From Segetibacter sp. (GTDB lineage Bacteria; Bacteroidota; Bacteroidia; Chitinophagales; Chitinophagaceae): 38,654 nt of DNA. Below, in pieces: positions 16,183-25,167 of the stretch. A model generated the notes under the pieces. The model saw only the letters and a list, made by a program, of their open reading frames with translations, searched no databases and had not been told where the DNA came from. A program made the translations under genes and the position numbers. The stretch's first letter is position 1, and each line of letters starts with the position of its first letter. Location: the NCBI GenBank assembly GCA_025963675.1, contig JAOQAJ010000072.1, positions 1 to 38,654 of the forward strand, read 5' to 3'.

Positions 16183-16724
16183 TAAGCTTTTATGACTTGT
16201 TTTAATTGAATTAAGGCACTTCGTAGTCTTGTTTTAACTGTACCCAAAGGAATATTCAACATTTTAGATATTTCATCCTGGGTATATCCTTCAAAATAAG
16301 ATAGCTCTACTAATAACCGGTATTCATCCTTTAATTTGTGAACTATCTTTCGCAAACCTATATGATCTGTGTTCGTTTGTACGCTTCCTCCTTCCTCATA
16401 AACATTTTCCGTTAGCTCACGGTTTTGTTTGCTCTGCTGAAAATTTTTACTTCTTATAGCATCAATGCTTGCGTTTCTTGCAACATTAAGCATCCAGGTA
16501 AAAAGCCTGCCTTTTGTATTGTCATAGCTTTCAATCTGTCGCCAGATCTTTACAAAGACCTCCTGCAGTAAATCATTAGATAATTCCCGGTCAGGAACAA
16601 TACTTACAATAACAGAATATAAAGAACCTGCATAATGGTCATACAAATAATTAAAAGCATGCTCCTGCCGTTGTTTCAGCAACGAGACTAATTCGCTTTC
16701 AGGATATAAATTACCGTTGTTCAA
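16182..16724 (-). CDS. ECF RNA polymerase sigma factor (SigK-like, paired with RskA)
   Basis: 180 residues from TTG at 16724; no ATG precedes it in frame before a stop. Region 2: LSNDLLQEVFVKIWRQIESY and LFTWMLNVARNASIDAIRSK. Region 4: ELSYFEGYTQDEISKMLNIP then LGTVKTRLRSALIQLKQ. The length, the asparagine/threonine linker of regions 2-4 and the following anti-sigma gene fit the SigK/RskA type. Non-ATG starts in both genes of the pair may keep levels low. Confidence 0.94.
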   Translation of the reverse strand: MNNGNLYPESELVSLLKQRQEHAFNYLYDHYAGSLYSVIVSIVPDRELSNDLLQEVFVKIWRQIESYDNTKGRLFTWMLNVARNASIDAIRSKNFQQSKQNRELTENVYEEGGSVQTNTDHIGLRKIVHKLKDEYRLLVELSYFEGYTQDEISKMLNIPLGTVKTRLRSALIQLKQVIKA

Positions 16725-16799
16725 ACAGCAGCGGAGTTAGTAAAATGTAAAGGCGAAAGCGCAGAATGATATACGAAAAGGAATTCGCCACGGATTGTT

Positions 16800-17186
16800 T
16801 TAGGAGACTAGTTTTGAATATGCATCGGAACTAAGCAAAGATTCGTAGTCAGCAACACTTGCAACGGTCATCTTTATCATCCAGCCGTCACCATATGGAT
16901 CAGAATTTACAAGCTCAGGTTGGTTCGCTAAAGCTGGATTAACCTGGTCTATTGTTCCTGTCAAAGGAAGAAAAAGATCACTCACTGTCTTTACAGCCTC
17001 AACAGTACCAAAAATATCTTCGGCATTCAATGTTTTACCCGCGCTGTCAATGTCTACATATACTATATCTCCCAGTTCACTTTGGGCAAATTCTGTGATG
17101 CCAACTGTGGCAGTAGTACCTTCTAACTTAATCCATTCGTGATCTTTGGTGTAACGTAAGTTCTCTGGAAAATTCATTGACTTCAT
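16800..17186 (-). CDS. gcvH: Glycine cleavage system H protein
   Basis: 128 residues, normal length. The lipoyl-carrying lysine is K66 in TVEAVKTVSDLFLP; N-terminal RYTKDHEWIK and GITEFAQSELGDIVYVD are typical, and the C-terminal LVNSDPYGDGWMIKM is conserved. The lipoyl arm shuttles the aminomethyl group between P, T and L proteins. ATG at 17186 or three codons later at 17177 (MNFPENL) are both possible; the second matches family starts better. No gcvT or gcvP is nearby. Confidence 0.96.
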   Translation of the reverse strand: MKSMNFPENLRYTKDHEWIKLEGTTATVGITEFAQSELGDIVYVDIDSAGKTLNAEDIFGTVEAVKTVSDLFLPLTGTIDQVNPALANQPELVNSDPYGDGWMIKMTVASVADYESLLSSDAYSKLVS

Positions 17187-17226
17187 TTTTATGTTACAAA
17201 TATTAAATTAATTTCTTTAAAAGAAG

Positions 17227-17994
17227 TTAATTAAGTAGCCTGATTTTCATGCGGATGTTTTGCAGAGGCCTGTCTGATTGGTCTTTAGGTGCTTTTGCAA
17301 TTTTGTCTATAACATCTAAACCACTGATAACTTCTCCGAAAACAGTATAACCCTGATCTAAAAAAGGTGTTCCACCTATTCGATTATAAACTTCTTTTTG
17401 AATGGGAGTGTAGTTAAATGAAGCATTAGAAGGTTTGACACGTTGTGCGTATACGTTATCCAATTCCTGCTGATTCATTGTTTTTCCCTGAACCACGTAG
17501 AACTGGCAATTACTGCTAGCTTTTGCAGGGTTATCATCTCTTGCTGCGGCCAAAGCCCCCTTTTTGTGAAACAGGTACGGCTTAAACTCTGCCGCAATCC
17601 TGTCTCCCTTGACAGAGCCGGAACCAAGAGGAACTCCGTCAGGTGCAGTTTTACTGGTAGGGTCCCCGCCCTGTATCATGAACTGGTTAATGACCCTGTG
17701 AAATAACAAACTATCATAAAACTTTTGCTGTACAAGCTTTACGAAATTGTCGCGATGCAAAGGAGTGCTGTCGTACAATTTAGCAATCATAACACCATAC
17801 TCGGTAGCAATCTCTACCAGCCTTTCTTTAGTATTCAATTGTCTCCATGGCTCATTTGCTAAACCGGCCGATGCAGGACGTCTTACTACAGAACTAGTTA
17901 CAGATTTCTTACTCTTAGTTTGTGCAAACGTTTGTGCCCCCATAGAGACAAATACAAAAGAAAAAAACAAAAGCCTTTTGAACATATTATTCAT
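17227..17994 (-). CDS. Secreted cyclophilin-type peptidyl-prolyl isomerase
   Basis: 255 residues. Signal peptide of about 24 residues (KRLLFFSFVFVSMGAQTFA). Cyclophilin core: ATEYGVMIAKLYDSTPLHRD, FYDSLLFHRVINQFMIQGGD, then NPAKASSNCQFYVVQGK and FGEVISGLDVIDKIA, with catalytic arginine in FHRV and the QGGD turn. A roughly 35-residue insertion near YAQRVKPSNASFNYTPIQKE lies in the loop seen in other Bacteroidota members. It probably assists folding in the periplasm. Its ATG directly abuts the TAA of the upstream gene. Confidence 0.93.
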   Translation of the reverse strand: MNNMFKRLLFFSFVFVSMGAQTFAQTKSKKSVTSSVVRRPASAGLANEPWRQLNTKERLVEIATEYGVMIAKLYDSTPLHRDNFVKLVQQKFYDSLLFHRVINQFMIQGGDPTSKTAPDGVPLGSGSVKGDRIAAEFKPYLFHKKGALAAARDDNPAKASSNCQFYVVQGKTMNQQELDNVYAQRVKPSNASFNYTPIQKEVYNRIGGTPFLDQGYTVFGEVISGLDVIDKIAKAPKDQSDRPLQNIRMKIRLLN

Positions 17995-18339
17995 TTACAA
18001 TCCATGTTTTTCAAAGTAAAGCAATACATGATCCTTTAGGAAGTTTTCCTGTTCAATAACATTCAATGTTGGCATTTCCTTCAATTGCTTGAAATGTGGC
18101 CAGCCTTCCTCATCTTTTCCTTCGAGCAGGTAATAGCCACTTTCACTCAGCAGAGTACAAACAGCAACATGCATAAGGTCCTGCTTTTGTTCCTTTGTTA
18201 TTTTAGATTTGACAAAACCTGTCTCCTGCATGCCGATTAAAAACAATATAGCCTCCATATCCGGCTTTCTCCCAAAACGCTCAACCAGCTTAGCTTCAAG
18301 GCTCCACCAGCGAGTTTGCAAATCATCACTTATATTCAT
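17995..18339 (-). CDS. Small conserved protein of unknown function
   Basis: 114 residues from ATG at 18339; an upstream extension to 18423 has cysteine-rich, non-protein-like character and is left out. Soluble and helical: DDLQTRWWSLEAKLVERFGR and PDMEAILFLIGMQETG near the N-terminus, GYYLLEGKDEEGWPHFKQL in the middle. Not recognised as a named family. The stop codon touches the cyclophilin start (TAAATG on the minus strand), so the two are translated from one message. Confidence 0.75.
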   Translation of the reverse strand: MNISDDLQTRWWSLEAKLVERFGRKPDMEAILFLIGMQETGFVKSKITKEQKQDLMHVAVCTLLSESGYYLLEGKDEEGWPHFKQLKEMPTLNVIEQENFLKDHVLLYFEKHGL

Positions 18340-18510
18340 AGCACTGCAAAAATAGGGGCTTTTGCCAAGTTGCAGAATACAGATCAATTGTATTAAGCAG
18401 CATTCGACGGCAGGTAACAACAATATTAAACTGCCTTTTAATTAACAATTTTGGTTTTCTGCCTAATTACAAAATGTTTTCTTTTTGAACCAGGCTTTAT
18501 TGCTTCCATC

Positions 18511-18533
18511 AACATTGTTGCGTCGCACACTTC
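18511..18533 (+). repeat. Dispersed intergenic repeat, type A variant
   Basis: CATTGTTGCGTCGCACACTT at 18513-18532, then CGACG in place of the usual GTACT. Confidence 0.85.
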
Positions 18534-18617
18534 GACGTTTTTAGCTTTTATGAGCAATAATTCATCATTTTAATAAATAATCTCACAACATAATAAAGCT
18601 GACCAGAATTCTTGCCG

Positions 18618-18640
18618 ACGAACGGAATGCGTCGCAACAG
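18618..18640 (-). repeat. Dispersed intergenic repeat, type B
   Basis: CGAACGGAATGCGTCGCAAC, reading GTTGCGACGCATTCCGTTCG on the minus strand. Shared with the copy at 28475 apart from single-base differences. Confidence 0.82.
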
Positions 18641-18850
18641 AAGCAACAATAGCGAACAAAATGTCTGTAACAAATTTTATAAACCATATCAAAATGGTTC
18701 ATTATTTAAACCCACCTCAAGCCAGCATGTCTTTGCGTTACATACGGGTCGTAACAGGAAACGACAAAAATCAATTCTAAAAGCCAAACCACCGTTCTGC
18801 TTATATTCGTTTTCTTTATACATCATCATTAGATCAAAATAAAGTTTTCT

Positions 18851-21160
18851 ATGTGGCAGCGGCTAGGGCAATGGATTTTAAAGTGGCGACTCTTTCTTCT
18901 TATTTCATTGTTAGCGGCAACATTAGGCATGGGGTTTATAGCCAGTAAAGTGCAACTCAGTTATGATTTTACAAGAGCTATTCCAACAGATAATGAGAAG
19001 TACGTACAGTACGAATCTTTTAAACAAAAGTTCGGCGAGAATGGCGGCTTGCTAGTTATAGGAATACAGTCCGATAAATTTTATACTACAAATATTTTTA
19101 ACGCAGTATCAAAATTAGATGTAAGGCTGAAGGCTATAAAAGGAGTAGATAATGTGTTAAGTGTTCCCGAGGCTGTGATGTTGGTAAAAGACAGTTCTGA
19201 AAAATTAGTTCCTCAAAAAATATTTTCTTCTGACATTTCACAGCAACAGTTGGACAGCGCGAAAGGCACGTTTGAAAACCTGCCTTTTTATAAAGGTTTA
19301 TTGTATAACCCCCAAACACGTTCTTACCTCATCGGAATAAATGTAAATAAGGATGTGATTAATACCAAATACCGATCAACACTTGTAGCAGCTATTGTGA
19401 AGGAAGTAAAAGGTTTTGAAAAAGAGACAGGTTTAGTAGTGCACACCAGCGGATTACCTTTTATAAGAACCACGGTAGGTGATTTGATAAAAACGGAAAT
19501 GAAGTGGTTTTTAATTGGATCGTTGATCTTGTCGGCGGTTACTTTATTGCTCTTTTTCCGATCACTAAGTGCGGTTGTAATGAGTTTGTTGGTTGTAATT
19601 TTTGGAGTAATCTGGAGCCTGGCTACAATTGTTCTACTGGGCTACAAGATCACTTTGCTTACTGCACTCATTCCGCCGCTACTAGTCGTAATTGGTATTC
19701 CTAACTGCATTTATTTTTTAAATAAATACCACTCAGCATACCTTGAAACAAAAGACAAGAAACTGGCTTTAGTTTCAATGGTTGACAAAATGGGAATTGT
19801 CACGCTTTTTTGTAACATAGCTGCTGCAATAGGGTTTGCAGTGTTTGCGCTGACAAGAAGTGCTTTGTTAAAAGAATTCGGTGTAGTTGCAGGTATTAAT
19901 ATTATGCTGCTATTTATTATTTCTCTCATTTTTATTCCTTCTGTTCTTAGTTACCTGGAAGCGCCCAGGCCTCAACAATTAAAATACTTAGATAACAGGT
20001 TACTAATAAAAACACTACAGCGTTTAGAGAAATGGTCGTTGTATCATCAAAGGTCGGTTTATGTTATTACGGCTGGCATTACCATTATAGCGCTTGTCGG
20101 AATCTTTCGTCTTAAGAGTGAAGCATTCATAGTAGATGATTTACCTAAAACAGATAAAATTTACACAGACCTGAAATGGTTTGAGAATAATTTCAAAGGT
20201 GTAATGCCACTTGAGATTGTCGTAGATACAAAAAAGAAAAAAGGGGTGACAAGTTCTTTAAAAACGATTGAGCGAATAGATGAATTTTCTTCGGCCATCG
20301 CACACGACTCTAACATGTCGAGACCATTAAGTGTTGTAGAAGGATTGAAGTTCGCAAAGCAGGCCTTTTATGATAATGACAGTGCAAGCTATGCTGCTCC
20401 CTCAGAATTTGATATGGCTTTTTTGGCACCGATTTTAAAAGGGAAAGAAGAAGCTAAACCGAACACAGGGCCATCAAAGTTGCTGAACGGATTTATTGAT
20501 AGCACCAAACAGTTTGCTCGCATAAGTGTAAACATGAAGGATGTGGGAAGTGTAAGACTTCCTGTTATTCTCGATACACTGGAAAAACAAGCAAGCAGGA
20601 TTTTTGATACATTAGCTTACAACATACAATTTACTGGTGCAAGCGTAACATTTTTAGAAGGCAGCAGCTTTATAATAAAAGGGCTAAAAGACAGCATTAT
20701 TTATGCGTTTTTATTAATTGCATTATGTATGCTTTATTTATTCAGGTCATTTAAAATACTGCTGTGCTCACTCATTCCTAACGTGGTACCATTAGTAATT
20801 ACAGCGGGTGTCATGGGATGGTTCGGAATAGCCTTACGACCGTCAACAGTATTGGTCTTTAGCGTAGCTCTCGGTATTGCAATAGATGTAACCATTCGTT
20901 TCTTAATCAACTATAAACAAGAACTTCCATCACAAAATAATGCTGTTGAACCTACCATTGTAGAAACGATTCGACATACAGGTATCAGCATCATTTATAC
21001 TTCACTGGTTCTTATAGCCGGCTTTATCATTTTTTGTTTTAGCGGCTTCGGTGGCACCCAGGCACTTGGTTGGCTCACTTCTCTTACACTCATCACCGGT
21101 ACAATTACCAACTTAACTTTGTTGCCTGTCTTATTACTGGCGTTTAGAAGGAAACATTGA
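18851..21160 (+). CDS. RND-superfamily exporter, MMPL type
   Basis: 769 residues with twelve predicted membrane helices: one near 12-31, a block of five at about 215-365, one at about 395-415, and a block of five at about 615-765, separated by two large periplasmic domains. This internally duplicated plan is that of MMPL/COG1033 predicted exporters. The helix VALGIAIDVTIRFLINY carries an Asp where the proton relay lies in the family. Likely cargo is hydrophobic (lipids or hopanoid-like molecules, known for relatives), but none is shown by context. No membrane-fusion or outer-membrane partner is adjacent. Confidence 0.9.
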   Translation: MWQRLGQWILKWRLFLLISLLAATLGMGFIASKVQLSYDFTRAIPTDNEKYVQYESFKQKFGENGGLLVIGIQSDKFYTTNIFNAVSKLDVRLKAIKGVDNVLSVPEAVMLVKDSSEKLVPQKIFSSDISQQQLDSAKGTFENLPFYKGLLYNPQTRSYLIGINVNKDVINTKYRSTLVAAIVKEVKGFEKETGLVVHTSGLPFIRTTVGDLIKTEMKWFLIGSLILSAVTLLLFFRSLSAVVMSLLVVIFGVIWSLATIVLLGYKITLLTALIPPLLVVIGIPNCIYFLNKYHSAYLETKDKKLALVSMVDKMGIVTLFCNIAAAIGFAVFALTRSALLKEFGVVAGINIMLLFIISLIFIPSVLSYLEAPRPQQLKYLDNRLLIKTLQRLEKWSLYHQRSVYVITAGITIIALVGIFRLKSEAFIVDDLPKTDKIYTDLKWFENNFKGVMPLEIVVDTKKKKGVTSSLKTIERIDEFSSAIAHDSNMSRPLSVVEGLKFAKQAFYDNDSASYAAPSEFDMAFLAPILKGKEEAKPNTGPSKLLNGFIDSTKQFARISVNMKDVGSVRLPVILDTLEKQASRIFDTLAYNIQFTGASVTFLEGSSFIIKGLKDSIIYAFLLIALCMLYLFRSFKILLCSLIPNVVPLVITAGVMGWFGIALRPSTVLVFSVALGIAIDVTIRFLINYKQELPSQNNAVEPTIVETIRHTGISIIYTSLVLIAGFIIFCFSGFGGTQALGWLTSLTLITGTITNLTLLPVLLLAFRRKH

Positions 21161-21194
21161 TGTTAATGTTATAATCCACTTTTATGTCTGGTAG

Positions 21195-21202
21195 TATTTT
21201 TG
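21195..21202 (+). promoter_or_regulatory. -7 promoter box for the M23 peptidase
   Basis: TATTTTTG fits TAnnTTTG exactly, 32 bases before the ATG at 21235; a clear -33 box is not seen. It suggests the peptidase has its own promoter rather than relying on the exporter transcript. Confidence 0.4.
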
Positions 21203-21234
21203 ATTAACCACTGAAATTGTAATTAAAACTGTTG

Positions 21235-22977
21235 ATGAAACAATTCGCTATATTTCTCGTGCTTTCAATTTATTCGTTGTTTTCGAAGGCGCCGGTTGTT
21301 GTTCCACACAAGCCTTCGACTCCTACTTCCAATACATCTGCGGAATATCCCAAAGGTTATTTTAGAAATCCGCTTAACATTCCTATAAAACTTGCTGCAA
21401 ACTTTGGAGAGCTAAGACCCAATCACTTTCACATGGGCTTAGATATTCGTACTAATCAAAGAGAAAACCTGCCAGTGGTTGCTGCCGCGGAAGGGTATAT
21501 CAGTAAGATTAAAATTGAAAGATTTGGCTTTGGCCGCGCTATTTATATCAACCATCCAAATGGTTACACAACGCTGTACGCGCACCTGAATGACTTTTAT
21601 GAACCTTTAAGTAATTACTTAAAGCAGAAACAATATTCCGATGAAAAGTGGGAACAGGAGTTCGATTTAGCGCCAAATCAATTTCCTGTTTCAAAAGGTC
21701 AATTCATTGCTTTTAGTGGTAACACAGGTGGATCTGCCGGCCCTCATCTTCATTTCGAGATCAGGGATACTAAAACGGGCAACAACCTGAATCCGTGGCT
21801 CTTTAATTTCGGATTGAATGACCAGGTGAAGCCTTCTATTTTCAGGCTCTATTATTATGACAGGAGGTATAGCACCTATCAATTCAACCCGGTAGCTATA
21901 CCATTAGCTGGTTCAAATGGAAGCTATACTTCTGCAAATAGTGTAGTCGTTCTGCGTTCCCCGGTTGTAAGTTTTGGAATTGCCGCCGGCGATAAAATAA
22001 CGGCTGTGTCAAATTATTATGGCATTTACCAGGCCGACGTTTCAGTTGATAATACCCTGCAATCCAGTTTTCAACTGAATGATTTTTCTTATGATGATAC
22101 AAGATATATAAACGCAAGTATCGATTACAAAACAAAGGCATCTGGTGGAAGTTATATTCAGCACCTAAGCAGGCTACCGGGCAATTATAGTTTGACCTAT
22201 TCACAGGATAAAGATGGAACCATTGTACTTGCTGATACTGCTATTCACCAGGCTGAAATCGTGGTTAAAGATGTGGCGGGCAATTCGTCTGTCGTACGGT
22301 TTAAGTTCAGGTGGGATGCGAATGCAACGACCGGGGTTTTATCGGCACCCAATACAATTAAAATGTTGCCGGAAAAAGAGAATGTCCTAAAAACAGACGA
22401 GCTCGAAGCGGTTTTTGCACCAGGTGCTTTTTACGATACGGTTCCTTTTGTTTATAAGTCTACTTCCGCAACCGACTCCAAAATTGTATCATCAGTTCAC
22501 TTCCTTCATAGTCATACAATCCCTGTTCACAATCATTATACGGTTCGCATAAAGCCCACCGCTGCTCTTGCCGAAACCGATACAGCCAAAGTGGTGATGC
22601 ATCTTCTCAGTAACCGAAGAGCCGAGGTTGTTACCGGAACCTGGGTAAACGGTTGGATGGAGGCAAAATTTAGAAATTTAGGAATTTTGAAATTAGTGCT
22701 TGATTCTGTCCCTCCGCGAATTACTCCAATTGGTTTTACAAACGGTGGTTCGGTAAGCAACAAAAAATCAATATCGCTTGTAGTCACTGATAACCTTGGA
22801 GAGATAAAAAGCTTTAGAGCAATGCTAGATGGAAACTGGCTTCTTTTTAGTCGAAAGAATGACTCTTATATTCATACGTTTGACGAGCGAACCAGCAAAG
22901 GAAGACATGAATTGATCATTACAGCAGAAGACCTTGCAGGAAATGTAACCGGGAAAACCTTTAGTTTCATCAGGTAG
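21235..22977 (+). CDS. Secreted M23 (LytM-type) metallopeptidase
   Basis: 580 residues from ATG at 21235 (a TTG one codon upstream is not needed). Signal peptide of about 19 residues. The LytM domain has all zinc and catalytic residues: HFHMGLD (H66, D70), H117 in YAHLND, and HLHFEIR (H171, H173). The remaining 400 residues form beta-rich modules, including SVPPRITPIGFTNGG and KGRHELIITAEDLAGNVTGK, which look like Ig-type domains for substrate or partner binding. It probably cuts peptidoglycan cross-bridges or activates other hydrolases in the periplasm. Confidence 0.92.
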   Translation: MKQFAIFLVLSIYSLFSKAPVVVPHKPSTPTSNTSAEYPKGYFRNPLNIPIKLAANFGELRPNHFHMGLDIRTNQRENLPVVAAAEGYISKIKIERFGFGRAIYINHPNGYTTLYAHLNDFYEPLSNYLKQKQYSDEKWEQEFDLAPNQFPVSKGQFIAFSGNTGGSAGPHLHFEIRDTKTGNNLNPWLFNFGLNDQVKPSIFRLYYYDRRYSTYQFNPVAIPLAGSNGSYTSANSVVVLRSPVVSFGIAAGDKITAVSNYYGIYQADVSVDNTLQSSFQLNDFSYDDTRYINASIDYKTKASGGSYIQHLSRLPGNYSLTYSQDKDGTIVLADTAIHQAEIVVKDVAGNSSVVRFKFRWDANATTGVLSAPNTIKMLPEKENVLKTDELEAVFAPGAFYDTVPFVYKSTSATDSKIVSSVHFLHSHTIPVHNHYTVRIKPTAALAETDTAKVVMHLLSNRRAEVVTGTWVNGWMEAKFRNLGILKLVLDSVPPRITPIGFTNGGSVSNKKSISLVVTDNLGEIKSFRAMLDGNWLLFSRKNDSYIHTFDERTSKGRHELIITAEDLAGNVTGKTFSFIR

Positions 22978-23044
22978 CAACTTACAAAATGCAGGTAAAT
23001 TTATGTTTTGAGAAAATTGTGTAGCCAGCATTAGCCCTGTTCTC

Positions 23045-23066
23045 ATCATCGTTGTGTCACTCACGT
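23045..23066 (+). repeat. Dispersed intergenic repeat, type C, copy 3
   Basis: CATCGTTGTGTCACTCAC (23047-23064) identical to the type C core; the usual CTTGTACTT tail is replaced by GTCTACACC. Confidence 0.85.
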
Positions 23067-23146
23067 CTACACCAAAACCTCGGGCTACATTACCTAATGG
23101 TTACAAATATCATTCAGCGAAAGCTTGTCCAATACAGATTCAGCGG

Positions 23147-23183
23147 AAGTGAGTGATCCGCCGGTAGGCGGACAAGTACAAGG
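23147..23183 (-). repeat. Composite repeat with embedded palindrome
   Basis: AAGTGAGTGA (type C arm), then TCCGCC-GGTA-GGCGGA (23157-23172, perfect six-pair hairpin), then CAAGTACAAGG. A similar copy stands at 32897-32939 with a less perfect centre. Confidence 0.8.
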
Positions 23184-23339
23184 ATGTCAAATATTTATTC
23201 AAAGGCTTGCAACAAACGCGTCCTTATTTTCTTCTTTAATCAGATTCTGTTGACATAAATTTTAACGTATCTGGTGATTACGTTCTTAAACATTTTGGTG
23301 GCAGCAATGTTGATGTAGTTAAATGCAAAAACAACAATT

Positions 23340-23804
23340 ATGTCAGAATTACAAGAAGGAACAAAAGCACCGGTTTTTAAAGGATTGGACCAAAATGGCA
23401 ATAAATTATCGTTAAGCGATTTTAAAGGAAAAAAGGTCATTTTATATTTCTACCCAAAAGACGATACTCCTGGTTGTACTGCCCAGGCTTGCAATTTAAG
23501 AGACAACTACCATGAGTTGATAAACAAAGGTTTTCAGGTCATAGGGGTAAGCACGGACAGTGTGAAAAGTCACAAAAAATTTGAGGATAAATACGAATTA
23601 CCTTTTCCGCTAATAGCCGATGAGGACAAACAGATTGTGGAATTATACGGTGTGTGGGGAGAAAAGAATTTCATGGGAAAAAATTATTTGGGGACGAACC
23701 GTACAACTTTCCTAATAGACGAAAATGGGATAATTAAGAAAATTATTACAAAGCCTGATACTAAAAACCAAACACAGCAGGTTTTGGAGGCGTGGACAAA
23801 CTAG
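23340..23804 (+). CDS. bcp: Thioredoxin-dependent thiol peroxidase (Bcp/PrxQ)
   Basis: 154 residues, normal length. Peroxidatic Cys46 in YPKDDTPGCTAQACNLRD and resolving Cys51 five residues later, the arrangement of Bcp/PrxQ alpha-type enzymes; then VIGVSTDSVKSHKKFEDKY and FPLIADEDK. It reduces hydrogen and organic peroxides with electrons from thioredoxin in the cytoplasm. No signal peptide. ATG at 23340 gives the standard N-terminus. Confidence 0.96.
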   Translation: MSELQEGTKAPVFKGLDQNGNKLSLSDFKGKKVILYFYPKDDTPGCTAQACNLRDNYHELINKGFQVIGVSTDSVKSHKKFEDKYELPFPLIADEDKQIVELYGVWGEKNFMGKNYLGTNRTTFLIDENGIIKKIITKPDTKNQTQQVLEAWTN

Positions 23805-23916
23805 CGGAAAAATGTGGACAACAAGTGGGGAATAAAGTTTAAAAAAACATACCATAAATGTTAGTATCGAACAAAAGTTATATACATTCGTACACCCCTT
23901 TATTGCTTGCTGTACC

Positions 23917-24255
23917 ATGAAAATCTTGAAACTAGTGACCGAAGTAAAAATTAAAGAAAACTCGTGGTTAGCGAAAATTGCGGCCAAACGTTTAGATACA
24001 GAGTCAATTGCGATGGTTGTAGGAAAAACCATTCATTTGCACAATTCCAGCAAAGAAGAATTCTTGAGAAACAAGCGGTGGGTAAGGCACGAAGTAGCTC
24101 ATGTAAAACAATATGCTAAACTCGGCATGTTACGTTTTATCTTTTTCTACCTTTTAGAAACGTTTAATAAAGGTTACGAGAACAACAGTTTTGAGGTCGA
24201 TGCACGCAAGAAGGAAAGAGATATTTCCATTCTTTCTGAAATTCATTTCAATTAA
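23917..24255 (+). CDS. Mini-zincin, DUF4157-like
   Basis: 112 residues. H58-E-V-A-H62 (RHEVAHVKQYAKLG) is an HExxH zinc site; NNSFEVDARKKE (E93, D95) gives the third ligand region as in DUF4157 and eCIS-core zincins. One hydrophobic stretch, MLRFIFFYLLETF, follows the site. There is no signal peptide and no pro-domain, so the protein is close to the minimum for a zincin. Function is unknown. It converges on birA, with a four-base overlap of the 3' ends. Confidence 0.78.
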   Translation: MKILKLVTEVKIKENSWLAKIAAKRLDTESIAMVVGKTIHLHNSSKEEFLRNKRWVRHEVAHVKQYAKLGMLRFIFFYLLETFNKGYENNSFEVDARKKERDISILSEIHFN

Positions 24256-24998
24256 GGCAATACCCACTCTATGCTTCCGATGGTCAGGGTTTTTTGATCG
24301 GGTGTTTCGACCAATAACTCACCCTTCTCATTTATTCCTCTAACGGTTGCGTTAAAAGTGAGATTTTCCTTTCTAAATGTCGACATCTCATTGATTCTAT
24401 ATAGACAAGTGCTGTACTCGTTAAAGATGTTCTGAAAAGGTGCAGTTAGAAGTTGGTTCCAGCAATTGTTTATCAAGAAGCAAAGCTCTTTTGCCAGTGC
24501 TATCACATCAAATGTATTTCCCGTTATTTGTTTTAAAGAGACTGGGTTTCGTATCCCTTCCGGAAACAAAGTTTGGTTAATATTTAATCCGATTCCAACT
24601 ATCGCATATCTCCATTTTTCGCCATGCAAAACGTTTTCGATAAGTATACCTCCTGCCTTTCTGTCTCCCCAAAAAATATCATTAGGCCACTTGATGCTTG
24701 TTTTATCAATTGCATATTTATTAAAAAACTTAAAACACGCCAGGGCAATAGCAGCATTTAAAACAAATTGATTGTCAACAGAAAGCGTGTCGGGTTCTAA
24801 AAGGCAACTCATCATTATGTTTTGGCCGGGTTCCGCCTTCCACGCCTTTCCTCGCTGCCCTTTTCCCGCAGTTTGATAATGAGCAAACCATGTAGTTCCA
24901 TGTACTGCCAAATGGGCTTGAGCCATTCGCATGGCATAGTTGTTGGAGCTGTCTACTTCACCAAGTTCGAAAAACGGTTGACCAATTTGGCTTTTCAC
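24252..24998 (-). CDS. birA: Biotin--[acetyl-CoA-carboxylase] ligase
   Basis: 248 residues from GTG at 24998. A TTG at 25025 in the same frame overlaps an exact -7 promoter box, so it would lie upstream of the transcript start. Catalytic domain only, with no DNA-binding N-terminus: GEVDSSNNYAM, AGKGQRGKAW (biotinyl-AMP loop), SIKWPNDIFW, KAGGILIENV and IVGIGLNINQT. It attaches biotin to BCCP-type carriers; with no helix-turn-helix it should not be a repressor. The small C-terminal SH3-like domain is present. Confidence 0.94.
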   Translation of the reverse strand: MKSQIGQPFFELGEVDSSNNYAMRMAQAHLAVHGTTWFAHYQTAGKGQRGKAWKAEPGQNIMMSCLLEPDTLSVDNQFVLNAAIALACFKFFNKYAIDKTSIKWPNDIFWGDRKAGGILIENVLHGEKWRYAIVGIGLNINQTLFPEGIRNPVSLKQITGNTFDVIALAKELCFLINNCWNQLLTAPFQNIFNEYSTCLYRINEMSTFRKENLTFNATVRGINEKGELLVETPDQKTLTIGSIEWVLP

Positions 24999-25022
24999 AT
25001 CGCAAAGAATTAGTATTTTTGG

Positions 25023-25030
25023 CAAAGATA
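25023..25030 (-). promoter_or_regulatory. -7 promoter box of birA
   Basis: TATCTTTG on the minus strand fits TAnnTTTG. The start of transcription would be near 25016, leaving about 17 bases before the GTG at 24998. Confidence 0.5.
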
Positions 25031-25167
25031 GAAGTCGGGGTCGTTTTTGAGATAAAAGCTTGAGTAGTAATTAAGATATTAAGTATGCTACTTTGAAGTG
25101 CCCCGGTAAAAAAATATATAAGGCTAATCTTGCAGTAAGCCACAAACAGTATTATTAATTTAAAGAT

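Larger units (their letters stand above)
18340..18850. other. Intergenic region before the RND exporter
   Basis: Divergent space between the small conserved protein and the exporter. It holds repeat copies at 18511-18533 and 18618-18640, 85 bases apart and inverted. A 76-codon frame at 18612-18842 runs over the second copy and looks like chance. No exact TAnnTTTG box was seen for the exporter. Confidence 0.5.
22978..23339. other. Intergenic region between M23 peptidase and bcp
   Basis: 362 bases holding a type C repeat (23045-23066) and the composite repeat with an embedded palindrome (23147-23183), in inverted orientation. No gene and no exact -7 box seen. Confidence 0.5.

Noticed and set aside
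18612-18842. 76-codon plus-strand frame before the exporter
   Set aside because: It begins near a repeat copy and has Asn/Ser/Lys-rich random character with no recognisable motif.
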